Part shown: positions 47,087 through 55,502 of the stretch, piece after piece
Position numbering within the stretch: the stretch's first letter is position 1
Layout of the letters: every line of letters starts with the position of its first letter
Origin: CAYQNU01 sp964419055
Lineage (GTDB): Bacteria; Bacteroidota; Bacteroidia; Flavobacteriales_D; Parvicellaceae
Direction: 5' to 3'
NCBI GenBank assembly: GCA_964419055.1
Contig: CAYQNU010000018.1
Coordinates: 1 to 64,000 of the forward strand
Length of the DNA stretch: 64,000 bases
Notes under the pieces: generated by a model
Database searches by the model: none
What the model was told of the DNA's origin: nothing
What the model saw: the letters and a program-made list of their open reading frames with translations, nothing else
Program-made: the position numbers and the translations under genes

Positions 47087-49362
47087 TTTTTTATAAATTT
47101 TGATGTCAAAGTTTTTTGAGAAGTTTCAATCATTAGAATGTAAAATCCAGACTCAAGGTTGTGGATAAGAATTTCATTCCCTTTCTTATTCCATTCTTTA
47201 GAAACTATACGTCCAGCATTATCGATTATTGAATAATGATAATCTATGTATGTATCCAAGCCTTTTATAAAAATTTGAGAAGCACCAGGATTTGGATAAA
47301 TTTGAATGCCTAATTCTTTATCATCTTCAAAGATGAATGAAGTGTTGTCATTAGTTCCCATATAAAGAGAAAGACCGCCTCTTTTAGTACCCACAATTAA
47401 ATCAACTAAAGTGTCATTATTCAAATTTCCTATGGCGGGTGCCGAATTGGGACCAATATTGATACCGCTTACCAACGTATCCACAACTGTAAATGTACCC
47501 ATGATGTTGCCATTTATGCCGTTATAGTGAAATATATCTCCTCTTTCACTACCTACAAATAGCTGTATATCATTTTGATTATTTCGAAATAAAACAGGCG
47601 CACTGTTTCCAATGGTCGTCCACCATTCGCTTACATCAACATTACCCCAATTGGTGGCTTGCAAACGAAATATTGGAGAAGTTTGCCCTCCCACATTTTC
47701 GTAATAATTTAAGTTGCCGTTTTCTTCTCCAATAATTAAATCAAAGTCCCCGTCTCCGTTAATATCAAACAAGGTCGGTTTGGCAGCATAGCCCACATCA
47801 ATAATTTGATTATTGTCATCCATTAATTGCGGTGAGGTCAGGCTTAATGTTAATGTGGTGCTGTTTCCGCTGCTATTAGTAAACAAGTGGACCTTTCCAT
47901 CATAATCACCAATAATCATATCTAAGTCGCCATCATTATCCATGTCGGCAAAGGAAGGATAGGCTCCAGTAGTGAATCCCAAACTACCTAAATTTAAAAA
48001 GTTATCTGTAATGCGAAGAAAAGCTGGTGAGCTAGCAGAACCTGTGTTTTTGTATAAGGAGATTTTTGTTTGATAACTGCTGCTTGAAGTGGGAGTAAAA
48101 TACCCAAAGTTCCCAATAACTAAATCAACTAATCCATCCCCATCAAAATCAGTTAGAACAGGATATGCTTGGGTGCCCATGTCTATCATCTCATCTTGAA
48201 TAAAGTCCTTTTGGATGAGTTGAAAAACGGGATTATCAGTGGCTCCATAATTTTTATAAAACCAAATACTTTTGGCGTCATCACTCTGCATTTCAATATT
48301 GGGTGTGACCATTAAGTCTTTAATACCATCATTATCTACATCTTCGTAAAATGCTGCTGGAAAAGTGTACGGTGCTGCTGCGATTGTATTTGAAGGAAAG
48401 TTGGTCTCTTGTGAAACCATAGATGTGTTCATATTGACCCCAGAACCATCATTCCAAAGTGCTACTAAATTGTTAAAACTGACATCACCCAATAAAACAT
48501 CTTTTACACCATCTCCATTAAGGTCCAAGGCTGTTACAGTGGATCCGCTGTGACGAAGGTTCCTGTATTCAGCAACATCTTCGGCTGAAATAAAATGAAT
48601 CCCATTTCCATCCGGTTTTCCAACTTCAGGTGCAGAAATAACCGAAGTACAGGTATCAAAGAGAATGCATTCATTGGTACCAGTACCTGTTTCTAAAAAG
48701 TGCCCCCAACAATCATTTTTTAATTCAAACTGAATGGAATCACAGCCAAAACCGTTTTCAATAGACATGTTTTTGTGGAATTCCAAGGTTTCTCCAATAA
48801 TCGAAAAAGTCAAAACATCTAAATCACCATCGCCATCAATATCAATTACCTCGGGTAGATCAACTTTACTAACAAATAAATTACTCAAAAGTGGGTTGGG
48901 TAAAGACGGTCTCAATGTATAAACATATGGGTCTGAAACATATTCAAATAAAATTTCGGTAGCAGTTGAAGTGTTTTTCCAAACTCCCATTCCACCAAAA
49001 ACATAGGAGAAAATGTCTTTTTTACCATCACAATTGTAATCTCTCAAAATAGCCCAATTTTCTAATTTTGGAAAATCTGATTCATATTTTGGAGCATGTT
49101 CAAATTCAGATGTAATGGTGTTAAATGTAAATGTCAAAATTTTGTTACCCGTCCTATCAAACACGAATAAATCTTCAATACCATCATTATTAAGGTCAAT
49201 TTTTGACAGTTGACCACTGTTTATTCCCCCAACCCAAGGAAATTTTAAAGTATTGGTTTGACTTACGAGCACATCGTTATTTCGTTCGAAATAATAATGT
49301 TGGGAAAACAAGGTGTTAGATATCAGTATTATTAATGTCAGAGCTGCTAAATTCTTAATCAT
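47083..49362 (-). CDS. Secreted FG-GAP/VCBS repeat protein with T9SS type A tail
   Basis: About 759 residues from the ATG at 49362, chosen because the signal peptide (MIKNLAALTLIILISNTLFS) starts there. Around nine FG-GAP-like repeats are visible, each with a calcium-type loop, such as DLNNDGIEDLFVFD, DIDGDGDLDVLTF, DFDGDGLVDLVIG and DINGDGDFDLIIGEENG. These would form a calcium-dependent integrin-like propeller. The end (GIQIYPNPGASQIFI, then YILMIETSQ and SKFIKK) is a T9SS type A tail. It should be surface-bound or released. The ligand is unknown. Confidence 0.9.
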   Translation of the reverse strand: MIKNLAALTLIILISNTLFSQHYYFERNNDVLVSQTNTLKFPWVGGINSGQLSKIDLNNDGIEDLFVFDRTGNKILTFTFNTITSEFEHAPKYESDFPKLENWAILRDYNCDGKKDIFSYVFGGMGVWKNTSTATEILFEYVSDPYVYTLRPSLPNPLLSNLFVSKVDLPEVIDIDGDGDLDVLTFSIIGETLEFHKNMSIENGFGCDSIQFELKNDCWGHFLETGTGTNECILFDTCTSVISAPEVGKPDGNGIHFISAEDVAEYRNLRHSGSTVTALDLNGDGVKDVLLGDVSFNNLVALWNDGSGVNMNTSMVSQETNFPSNTIAAAPYTFPAAFYEDVDNDGIKDLMVTPNIEMQSDDAKSIWFYKNYGATDNPVFQLIQKDFIQDEMIDMGTQAYPVLTDFDGDGLVDLVIGNFGYFTPTSSSSYQTKISLYKNTGSASSPAFLRITDNFLNLGSLGFTTGAYPSFADMDNDGDLDMIIGDYDGKVHLFTNSSGNSTTLTLSLTSPQLMDDNNQIIDVGYAAKPTLFDINGDGDFDLIIGEENGNLNYYENVGGQTSPIFRLQATNWGNVDVSEWWTTIGNSAPVLFRNNQNDIQLFVGSERGDIFHYNGINGNIMGTFTVVDTLVSGINIGPNSAPAIGNLNNDTLVDLIVGTKRGGLSLYMGTNDNTSFIFEDDKELGIQIYPNPGASQIFIKGLDTYIDYHYSIIDNAGRIVSKEWNKKGNEILIHNLESGFYILMIETSQKTLTSKFIKK

Positions 49363-49442
49363 ATGATGAGGTATATTTATAAACAAATTTAACGCTTTTT
49401 TTAATAAAAATACATATTTTAAATATTTGATTGAAAATATTG

Positions 49443-49473
49443 TTGTGTAATATATTATGAAGTTCTATATTTG
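49443..49473 (+). promoter_or_regulatory. Promoter of secDF
   Basis: TTG at 49443-49445, a 20-bp spacer and TATATTTG at 49466-49473, a full TAnnTTTG match. The leader is about 40 nt to the ATG at 49517. Confidence 0.65.
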
Positions 49474-49516
49474 CACCCCTAAAATTTTATAGAAATTAAT
49501 TAAATATTATAGTTGA

Positions 49517-52500
49517 ATGCAAAATAGAGGCGCCATTTGGGTTTTTACGATACTGCTAACATTAGCTTGTATCTATCAGTTGTCATTTTCATGGGTTACC
49601 GGTAGTTTTGAGGACAAAGCCATTTCTTATTCTGAGGCCGAATTGAAAAGAATTGAAGGTGAATTGGGAGAAGTCGTTGTTTTGGGTCGTGATACTATCG
49701 TAGTAAAAGACGGGCAACTAACCAACAAAGAGAAGGAAGACGTTAAAAATTTCTATTTTAATGATTACATTTCTACCAATGGAGATGAGTCTATTTATTT
49801 AGGAATGTCTTATAACAAATGTAAAGGACAACAATTATCTAAAGGTCTGGATCTTCAAGGAGGTTTAAGTGTAACCTTAGAAATGTCTATTCCTGACTTG
49901 GTGAGAAAAAAAGCGGGTAACTCTGAAAAATTAGGGTTTACTGTACCTTTTGAAATTGCTAAAACAAAATTCGCAAAAGGCGAGGGGGATAACTTTATTG
50001 ATTTGTTTTTTGAAGCTCATGCAGCTAGTGAATATAAAAATGACCCTATGTCTTATTTCTTAGTGGGATCTGAAGATTTTACAAAAGATATGACTAAAGA
50101 TCAAATCAAAGATAAGTTGAAAGAAATTGCTGTGAAAGCAGTGGATGATGCCGAAGAGAACATTATTAAACGTATTAGCCGTTTTGGGTTAACTCAGGTT
50201 AACGTTTCTAAACAACCGGTTTCTGGTCGTTTGATTATTGAAATTCCTGGAGTGAAAGACGTAGATCGTATGGTGACTTTACTTCAAAAAGAAGCTAAGT
50301 TAGAATTTTGGGATGGTTTAAATCAAGATTTGTCTGGAAGTTTTACGGCTTTAAGTTCAGCTTCTGAAGGTGTTGATGTTACTGCTGAAAAAGTAGATCC
50401 AATTACTCTTTTACCTGATTCTCTAAAAAAATATTCTGTTGATACATTAGTTTTGGCTACCAAGCAAGATACGTTAAATAATAAGTATGTTGATTCTATG
50501 ATAGCTGCTTCATCTGTTGAAAAACCAGATACTTCGTTAAATTTAAATGAAGCAAATGCAGAAGGTAAATTGTTTGGTGGTAGATTTGAATTCAAACAAA
50601 TACGTAACCAAAAAACTGGGATTTACGAGCCTACAATTGGTGTTGCTTTGGCGAAAGATACTGCTTATATCAATGTGTTGTTGGGTTCTGAATTAGCAAA
50701 AACGTATTTGCCTCAAAGCGCTAAGTTCTTATGGTCGTACAAACAAGAAGAGGTTTCTAGTCCAGATGGAAAAACGACTTCATCAGGTTTTGTATTATAC
50801 GCAATTGACACTGAAGGTCAATCTGAGCCTAAACTTTCTGGAGAAAACGTTGTTCAAGCGGATTACAGTATTGCTGACCCAACCTCTAGACAAGTAACCG
50901 TTAACATGAATTTTGATGATGACGGAACAGCTACTTGGGCTAAATGGACAGGTGATAAAAAAGATCATTATATTGGTATCGTTATGGATGATGCTGTATA
51001 TTCTTTCCCTGTTATTATGAACCAAATTACAGGTGGAAATACGCAAATTTCAGGTAATTTCACTATTGATGAAGCTAAAGATTTATCTAGTATATTGCGT
51101 GCAGGAGCTTTACCAGCACCAGCAATTGTTGTTGATAAAGCTATGGTTGGTCCAACCCAAGGTGAAGAGAATGTATATAAGAGTATTATCAGTTTCTTGG
51201 TAGCTTTTGGATTAGTATTGGTTTATATGATGTTTTATTACAGCAAAGCCGGAATTGTATCAGGTGTTGCTTTAATTGCAAACGTGTTCTTTATTTTGGG
51301 AACATTAGCATCATTAGGTGCATCGTTAACGTTACCAGGTATTGCAGGTTTGGTGTTGACCATTGGTATGTCAGTTGATGCCAACGTGCTTATTTTCGAA
51401 AGAATTAGAGAGGAATTGAGAGATGGAAAAGGTATTAAATTGGCTATTGCTGATGGTTATAAAAATGCTTATTCAGCAATATTGGATTCTAATATTACGT
51501 CATTACTTACAGCTTTTATATTAGCATATTTTGGTACGGGTGCCATTCAAGGGTTTGCTACCACTTTAATCGTAGGTATTTTCTCATCGTTGTTTGCTTC
51601 TATTTTCGTAACTCGTCTTATTTTCTCTTATATGTTAGATAAGAAAATGGCGATTACCTTCTCAACTAAAGCTACTGAATCAGTGTTTAAAAATGTTAGT
51701 ATTGATTTTATTAAAAAATCAAAATTCGCCTACATTATTTCAGGAACTTTAATTGTTATTGGTCTAGGGTCTTTATTCACAAATGGATTGGATAAAGGAA
51801 TTGAATTCACTGGAGGTAGAACGTACACCATCGAATTCAAAGATAAAATGGATAGAGCTACATTAGAAAGTGAAGTGGCAAAAGTTTCTATTACGGATGG
51901 TAAAGAAGTTAAACCTATTATCAAAACGATTAATAATAGTGACTATATTTTTGAAATCAGTACTAAGTATTATTCAGATGTATTATCTAAAGATGCGAAT
52001 GCACACGTAGATTCGATAATTGATGTAGCCATGAATAATATGGGTTACTTGAAGAGTACTTCAATTGAAGCTATTAATGGCGGAAAAGAAGTGAAGACTT
52101 ATACGATTTTAAATAATCGATCAGTAAACGCTCAAATTTCAAATGAGTTGATGACCAATTCGTTTATTACCATTATTTTCTCACTACTTGTGGTGTTTTT
52201 ATACATTGCTTTCCGTTTCAAAAAATGGCAGTTTGGACTTGGAGCTATGTTGGCTTTATTCCACGATGTGATTATTGTGTTAGGTGTGTTTTCACTGATT
52301 TATCCGTTTGTTTCATTCAACTTGGAAATTGATCAAGCATTTATAGCTGCCATTCTTACAGTGGTTGGTTATTCCATCAACGATACCGTGGTTGTGTTTG
52401 ATAGAATTAGAGAGTTTGTAGGAATTCACAAACGTGATGATCAAAATAAAGTGGTGAACGATGCCTTGAATACAACATTATCAAGAACCATTAATACCTC

Positions 52501-52684
52501 GCTTACTACCTTTTTGGTATTGTTAGTAATCTTCTTATTTGGTGGTGATAGTATTTCAAGTTTCTCTTTCGCATTATTAATTGGTGTGGTAGTAGGAACG
52601 TATTCATCTATTTTCATTGCTGCTCCTTTGACGTTGCGTTTTACAAAGTCAATTATGCCAGTGGCACCAAAAGTTGAAAAATAG
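49517..52684 (+). CDS. secDF: Protein translocase subunit SecDF (fused)
   Basis: A 1055-residue fusion of SecD and SecF, the proton-driven pullers of the Sec translocon that finish export. SecD motifs include LSKGLDLQGGLSVTLEMS and GLVLTIGMSVDANVLIFERI. SecF motifs include GLDKGIEFTGGRTYTIEF and VVGYSINDTVVVFDRIRE. Twelve membrane segments in two groups are expected, with a large periplasmic domain between the first two. A longer than average P1 insertion is seen between residues about 110 and 480. It feeds T9SS cargo and barrel proteins to the periplasm. A strong terminator ends the gene. Confidence 0.95.
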   Translation: MQNRGAIWVFTILLTLACIYQLSFSWVTGSFEDKAISYSEAELKRIEGELGEVVVLGRDTIVVKDGQLTNKEKEDVKNFYFNDYISTNGDESIYLGMSYNKCKGQQLSKGLDLQGGLSVTLEMSIPDLVRKKAGNSEKLGFTVPFEIAKTKFAKGEGDNFIDLFFEAHAASEYKNDPMSYFLVGSEDFTKDMTKDQIKDKLKEIAVKAVDDAEENIIKRISRFGLTQVNVSKQPVSGRLIIEIPGVKDVDRMVTLLQKEAKLEFWDGLNQDLSGSFTALSSASEGVDVTAEKVDPITLLPDSLKKYSVDTLVLATKQDTLNNKYVDSMIAASSVEKPDTSLNLNEANAEGKLFGGRFEFKQIRNQKTGIYEPTIGVALAKDTAYINVLLGSELAKTYLPQSAKFLWSYKQEEVSSPDGKTTSSGFVLYAIDTEGQSEPKLSGENVVQADYSIADPTSRQVTVNMNFDDDGTATWAKWTGDKKDHYIGIVMDDAVYSFPVIMNQITGGNTQISGNFTIDEAKDLSSILRAGALPAPAIVVDKAMVGPTQGEENVYKSIISFLVAFGLVLVYMMFYYSKAGIVSGVALIANVFFILGTLASLGASLTLPGIAGLVLTIGMSVDANVLIFERIREELRDGKGIKLAIADGYKNAYSAILDSNITSLLTAFILAYFGTGAIQGFATTLIVGIFSSLFASIFVTRLIFSYMLDKKMAITFSTKATESVFKNVSIDFIKKSKFAYIISGTLIVIGLGSLFTNGLDKGIEFTGGRTYTIEFKDKMDRATLESEVAKVSITDGKEVKPIIKTINNSDYIFEISTKYYSDVLSKDANAHVDSIIDVAMNNMGYLKSTSIEAINGGKEVKTYTILNNRSVNAQISNELMTNSFITIIFSLLVVFLYIAFRFKKWQFGLGAMLALFHDVIIVLGVFSLIYPFVSFNLEIDQAFIAAILTVVGYSINDTVVVFDRIREFVGIHKRDDQNKVVNDALNTTLSRTINTSLTTFLVLLVIFLFGGDSISSFSFALLIGVVVGTYSSIFIAAPLTLRFTKSIMPVAPKVEK

Positions 52685-52710
52685 TTAATTAATATTTTCA
52701 AAATAAAGGA

Positions 52711-52743
52711 AAGCCTTATCACTTGTGATGAGGCTTTTTTTTT
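52711..52743 (+). terminator. Intrinsic terminator after secDF
   Basis: An 11-bp stem (52711-52721 with 52726-52736, one G-T pair) and a CTTG loop, followed by a run of T. Its loop and T tract also contain the -33 element and spacer of the next promoter. Confidence 0.85.
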
Positions 52744-52752
52744 GTAATTTCG
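52723..52752 (+). promoter_or_regulatory. Promoter of the tatA-like gene, overlapping the secDF terminator
   Basis: TTG at 52723-52725, a 19-bp spacer and TAATTTCG at 52745-52752. The ATG is at 52758, only 5 bp later. Confidence 0.65.
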
Positions 52753-52757
52753 CAGCG

Positions 52758-53087
52758 ATGATTTTTTTATTCTTAGATAGTATTGGAGGTGGTGAATTTA
52801 TTTTCATTATTCTTATAGTATTAATGCTATTTGGAGCTGAAAGCATTCCTAATATTGCACGCACACTAGGAAGGGGAATAAGACAAATAAAAGATGCTAC
52901 TCAAGAGATTCAAAGAGATATTGCAAAATCAACTGATAATCCTCTTAAAGATTTTAGAGATGCTGCTCAAGAAATTCAAAGGGACATTACCAGTCCAGCC
53001 GAAAACCCTTTGAAGGAAATTAAGGAAATTACTCAATCCACCGCAACTGATGTTAAAAAGACATTGGATCAAAATTTAGATAGTTAA
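52758..53087 (+). CDS. tatA: Twin-arginine translocase TatA/TatE-like subunit
   Basis: A 109-residue protein with one N-terminal membrane helix (GEFIFIILIVLMLFGAESIP), the FG-x(n)-P hinge, and an amphipathic helix (NIARTLGRGIRQIKDA). TatA forms the pore that exports folded proteins. The start is the ATG at 52758, as an upstream frame at 52725 lies inside the terminator. The tail holds two 22-residue repeats (52893-52958 and 52959-53024) with D-A-x-Q-E-I-Q-R-D-I and NPLK, an unusual duplication. The gene is followed after 4 bp by the antiporter gene. Confidence 0.88.
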   Translation: MIFLFLDSIGGGEFIFIILIVLMLFGAESIPNIARTLGRGIRQIKDATQEIQRDIAKSTDNPLKDFRDAAQEIQRDITSPAENPLKEIKEITQSTATDVKKTLDQNLDS

Positions 53088-53091
53088 GATT

Positions 53092-54057
53092 ATGATGTAT
53101 CTACTGTTATTACTTGGTTTGGCTGTACTCATAGTTGCGGGAGAGTTTTTGGTTAAAGGTGCGGTGGGCATTTCTGTACTCTTAAAGTTATCTCCTTTAG
53201 TAATAGGTATGACCGTAGTTTCTTTTGGTACATCCATGCCAGAATTATTAGTTAGTGTGAATAGTGCTATAGCAGGTAATCCAGAAATTGCCATAGGAAA
53301 TGTTGTTGGATCAAACATAGCGAATATTGCTTTTATATTGGGGATTTCTGTTATTATTTTACCGATTATGGCAGAAAAGCAAACCAAAAAAATTGATTAT
53401 CCTGTAATGCTTTTTTCAACACTTGTTTTTTATCTGTTTGCGTTCGATAATATGATTGAACGATGGGAAGGTATTATTCTATTTGCTATATTAATTGTCT
53501 TCGTATACAAAATGGTTACTAAATCACGAAAAGAAGAAAAAATTAAAGCTTTGGAAGCATTAAAAAATGAAGAAGTAAATGATACACCTTCGTTACCTGC
53601 ATGGAAATCTACTCTATATTTACTAGTTGGACTAGTGGGACTTTATTTTGGTGCTGATTGGTTTGTTGATGGAGCGGTTCAAATTGCTACTAGCTTTGGT
53701 TTGAGTCAAGCAGTAATTGGCGTTACGGTAGTAGCTTTAGGAACAAGTGCTCCTGAACTTATAGCTTCTGTGGTTGCAGCGCTTAGAAAACAAGCCGATT
53801 TATCAATTGGCAATATAATTGGATCAAATATTTTCAACATTTTTGCCGTACTGGGGATTACTGCCATTATTAAACCAACAGAAGTAACCAATGATATGCT
53901 CAATTTTGATTCACTTTGGATGATCGGTATTTCATTACTCCTTTTACCAATGATTTATTTTTCCAAATCTATTGGTCGTTTAGCAGGAACAATTTTATTT
54001 ACAGTATACCTGGCCTATCTCGTTGTTATTGTGTTGAAAATTAAGGGGATATTTTAA
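53092..54057 (+). CDS. Calcium/sodium antiporter (CaCA/YrbG family)
   Basis: A 321-residue inner-membrane exchanger with about ten membrane segments. The two inverted alpha repeats are clear: GTSMPELLVSVNSAIAGN with GNVVGSNIANI in the first half, and GTSAPELIASVVAAL with GNIIGSNIFNI in the second. These bind the cations. A soluble loop with the charged KSRKEEKIKALEALKNEE separates the halves. It probably exports calcium in exchange for sodium or protons. It is 4 bp behind the tatA gene and likely shares its promoter. Confidence 0.92.
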   Translation: MMYLLLLLGLAVLIVAGEFLVKGAVGISVLLKLSPLVIGMTVVSFGTSMPELLVSVNSAIAGNPEIAIGNVVGSNIANIAFILGISVIILPIMAEKQTKKIDYPVMLFSTLVFYLFAFDNMIERWEGIILFAILIVFVYKMVTKSRKEEKIKALEALKNEEVNDTPSLPAWKSTLYLLVGLVGLYFGADWFVDGAVQIATSFGLSQAVIGVTVVALGTSAPELIASVVAALRKQADLSIGNIIGSNIFNIFAVLGITAIIKPTEVTNDMLNFDSLWMIGISLLLLPMIYFSKSIGRLAGTILFTVYLAYLVVIVLKIKGIF

Positions 54058-54076
54058 TAAGGAGAGTTTATAATTT

Positions 54077-54121
54077 TATATTTGTATCTTTTTATTTATT
54101 TTTAGTTTTATAAGATACAAA
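54077..54121 (+). promoter_or_regulatory. -7 box overlapped by a 10-bp perfect inverted repeat before the lipoprotein gene
   Basis: The -7 box TATATTTG is at 54077-54084. TTTGTATCTT (54081-54090) and AAGATACAAA (54112-54121) are perfect inverted copies with 21 bp between them, 16 bp before the ATG at 54138. The box overlaps the left arm, so a dimeric regulator binding there would block transcription. Confidence 0.55.
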
Positions 54122-54137
54122 CATAAATCATCTCATT

Positions 54138-55469
54138 ATGAAAATCCAACATATTCTTTTAAGCTCATCCTTCTTTGTATTGTTGAGCTGTGCCACAGAA
54201 AATACTTCTAAATCGAGTGATAACTCAAAGTTGATGTCTTCCATTAACTATGATAAAATCATTAAAAAACCATACAACAATGTAAATCTTGATTCAGAAT
54301 TGATTGTTGTTGATACTCAAAAAGATAGTCTGTATAAATTAGATAAAGGAGGACATATTTATGTTCCCGCCAATTCATTTGTTCATTTATCGGGCGAAAT
54401 GGTATCGGGTAGTGTTGAAATTTCTATCGAAAAATATACTTCTCTTTCAGATATTATTTTGTCTGGAATACCTATGAAATATGATAGTGCAGGAATTGAA
54501 TATGATTTTACATCAGCAGGGATGTATAACATATCGGGGAAAAAAGACAACGAGCCAATAGCTATAGCTCCTCAAAAATCAATTGAAGTAGGCATTACCT
54601 CTTACATTGAAGATAGTCCTTGTTTTAATTTTTATCAATTAAATGAAAACGGAAATTGGAATTATTTATCCACCGAAGAAGCTACCCATAATCCTGACTT
54701 CCCAAAGGATCTAATTATACCCGAAGAGCCCAAAGTAATTCAAGGAGAGGAATTAGTTTTTGATTTGAATATCCAAAAAATGTCAAAATATGACAACAGT
54801 GAACTACAATTTTTTCTTTGGCAATATGATGGGTTAAATTCAGATACGATAGATAAAGCTATTTTATCTAATATAAATTATAAAAATCTTGAATTAATTA
54901 AGACTACTAAAAGTCAATGGTCCTATGATCTTAAATTGAAAGATAAAAACAAAACAGTAACGATTCCTGTAAAACCTGCTTTTACGGAAGAAAACATTGA
55001 AGCTGCTATGCAGGAGTATAAAAAAGCACTTAAAACTATAGAAGCTAATCAAGCAGCTGCCGATGCCATTGAACAAGGTAATTTTTTGAGAGTTTCGAGT
55101 ATTCAAAACTTTGGAATTTATAATTACGATAGAGTAATCAATGATCCTGAAAGAATAAAAGTCTCTGCAACTTTTGATGTGGGCAAAGAATATTCAAATG
55201 AATTTATTACGGTTTATTTAATCAGTCGGGAACAAAATGCTGTAATTAGTTATGGAAGTTATACGTTCGATAAGTTTAGTTTTAATCCAGTACATAATAA
55301 TATCTTAGTAGCTACCTTACCTAATAATGAAGTAGCAGTAATGGATACAAAAACATTTAAAAATAATACATCATTGGGGAAAACCAATGCTATTCATTTT
55401 AAGCTAAATCTGTTGGATCAATTGGTTACCAATAGTAAAGAATTAGATGATCTAATCGAATCACTATAA
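54138..55469 (+). CDS. Lipoprotein of unknown function
   Basis: A 443-residue lipoprotein with lipidated C18 (SSFFVLLSC). A domain at about 65-165 reads GGHIYVPANSFVHLSGEMVS to EYDFTSAGMYNISG, a beta-rich motif that occurs in several Bacteroidota lipoproteins. Another charged segment at about 270-320 (EENIEAAMQEYKKALKTIEA) is helical. I do not recognise the whole protein. It is encoded 33 bp before the WG-repeat gene on the same strand. An inverted repeat covers its promoter, so expression is probably regulated. Confidence 0.7.
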   Translation: MKIQHILLSSSFFVLLSCATENTSKSSDNSKLMSSINYDKIIKKPYNNVNLDSELIVVDTQKDSLYKLDKGGHIYVPANSFVHLSGEMVSGSVEISIEKYTSLSDIILSGIPMKYDSAGIEYDFTSAGMYNISGKKDNEPIAIAPQKSIEVGITSYIEDSPCFNFYQLNENGNWNYLSTEEATHNPDFPKDLIIPEEPKVIQGEELVFDLNIQKMSKYDNSELQFFLWQYDGLNSDTIDKAILSNINYKNLELIKTTKSQWSYDLKLKDKNKTVTIPVKPAFTEENIEAAMQEYKKALKTIEANQAAADAIEQGNFLRVSSIQNFGIYNYDRVINDPERIKVSATFDVGKEYSNEFITVYLISREQNAVISYGSYTFDKFSFNPVHNNILVATLPNNEVAVMDTKTFKNNTSLGKTNAIHFKLNLLDQLVTNSKELDDLIESL

Positions 55470-55502
55470 ATAGATTATATTCATTTATTTTGACTTTAAT
55501 TA

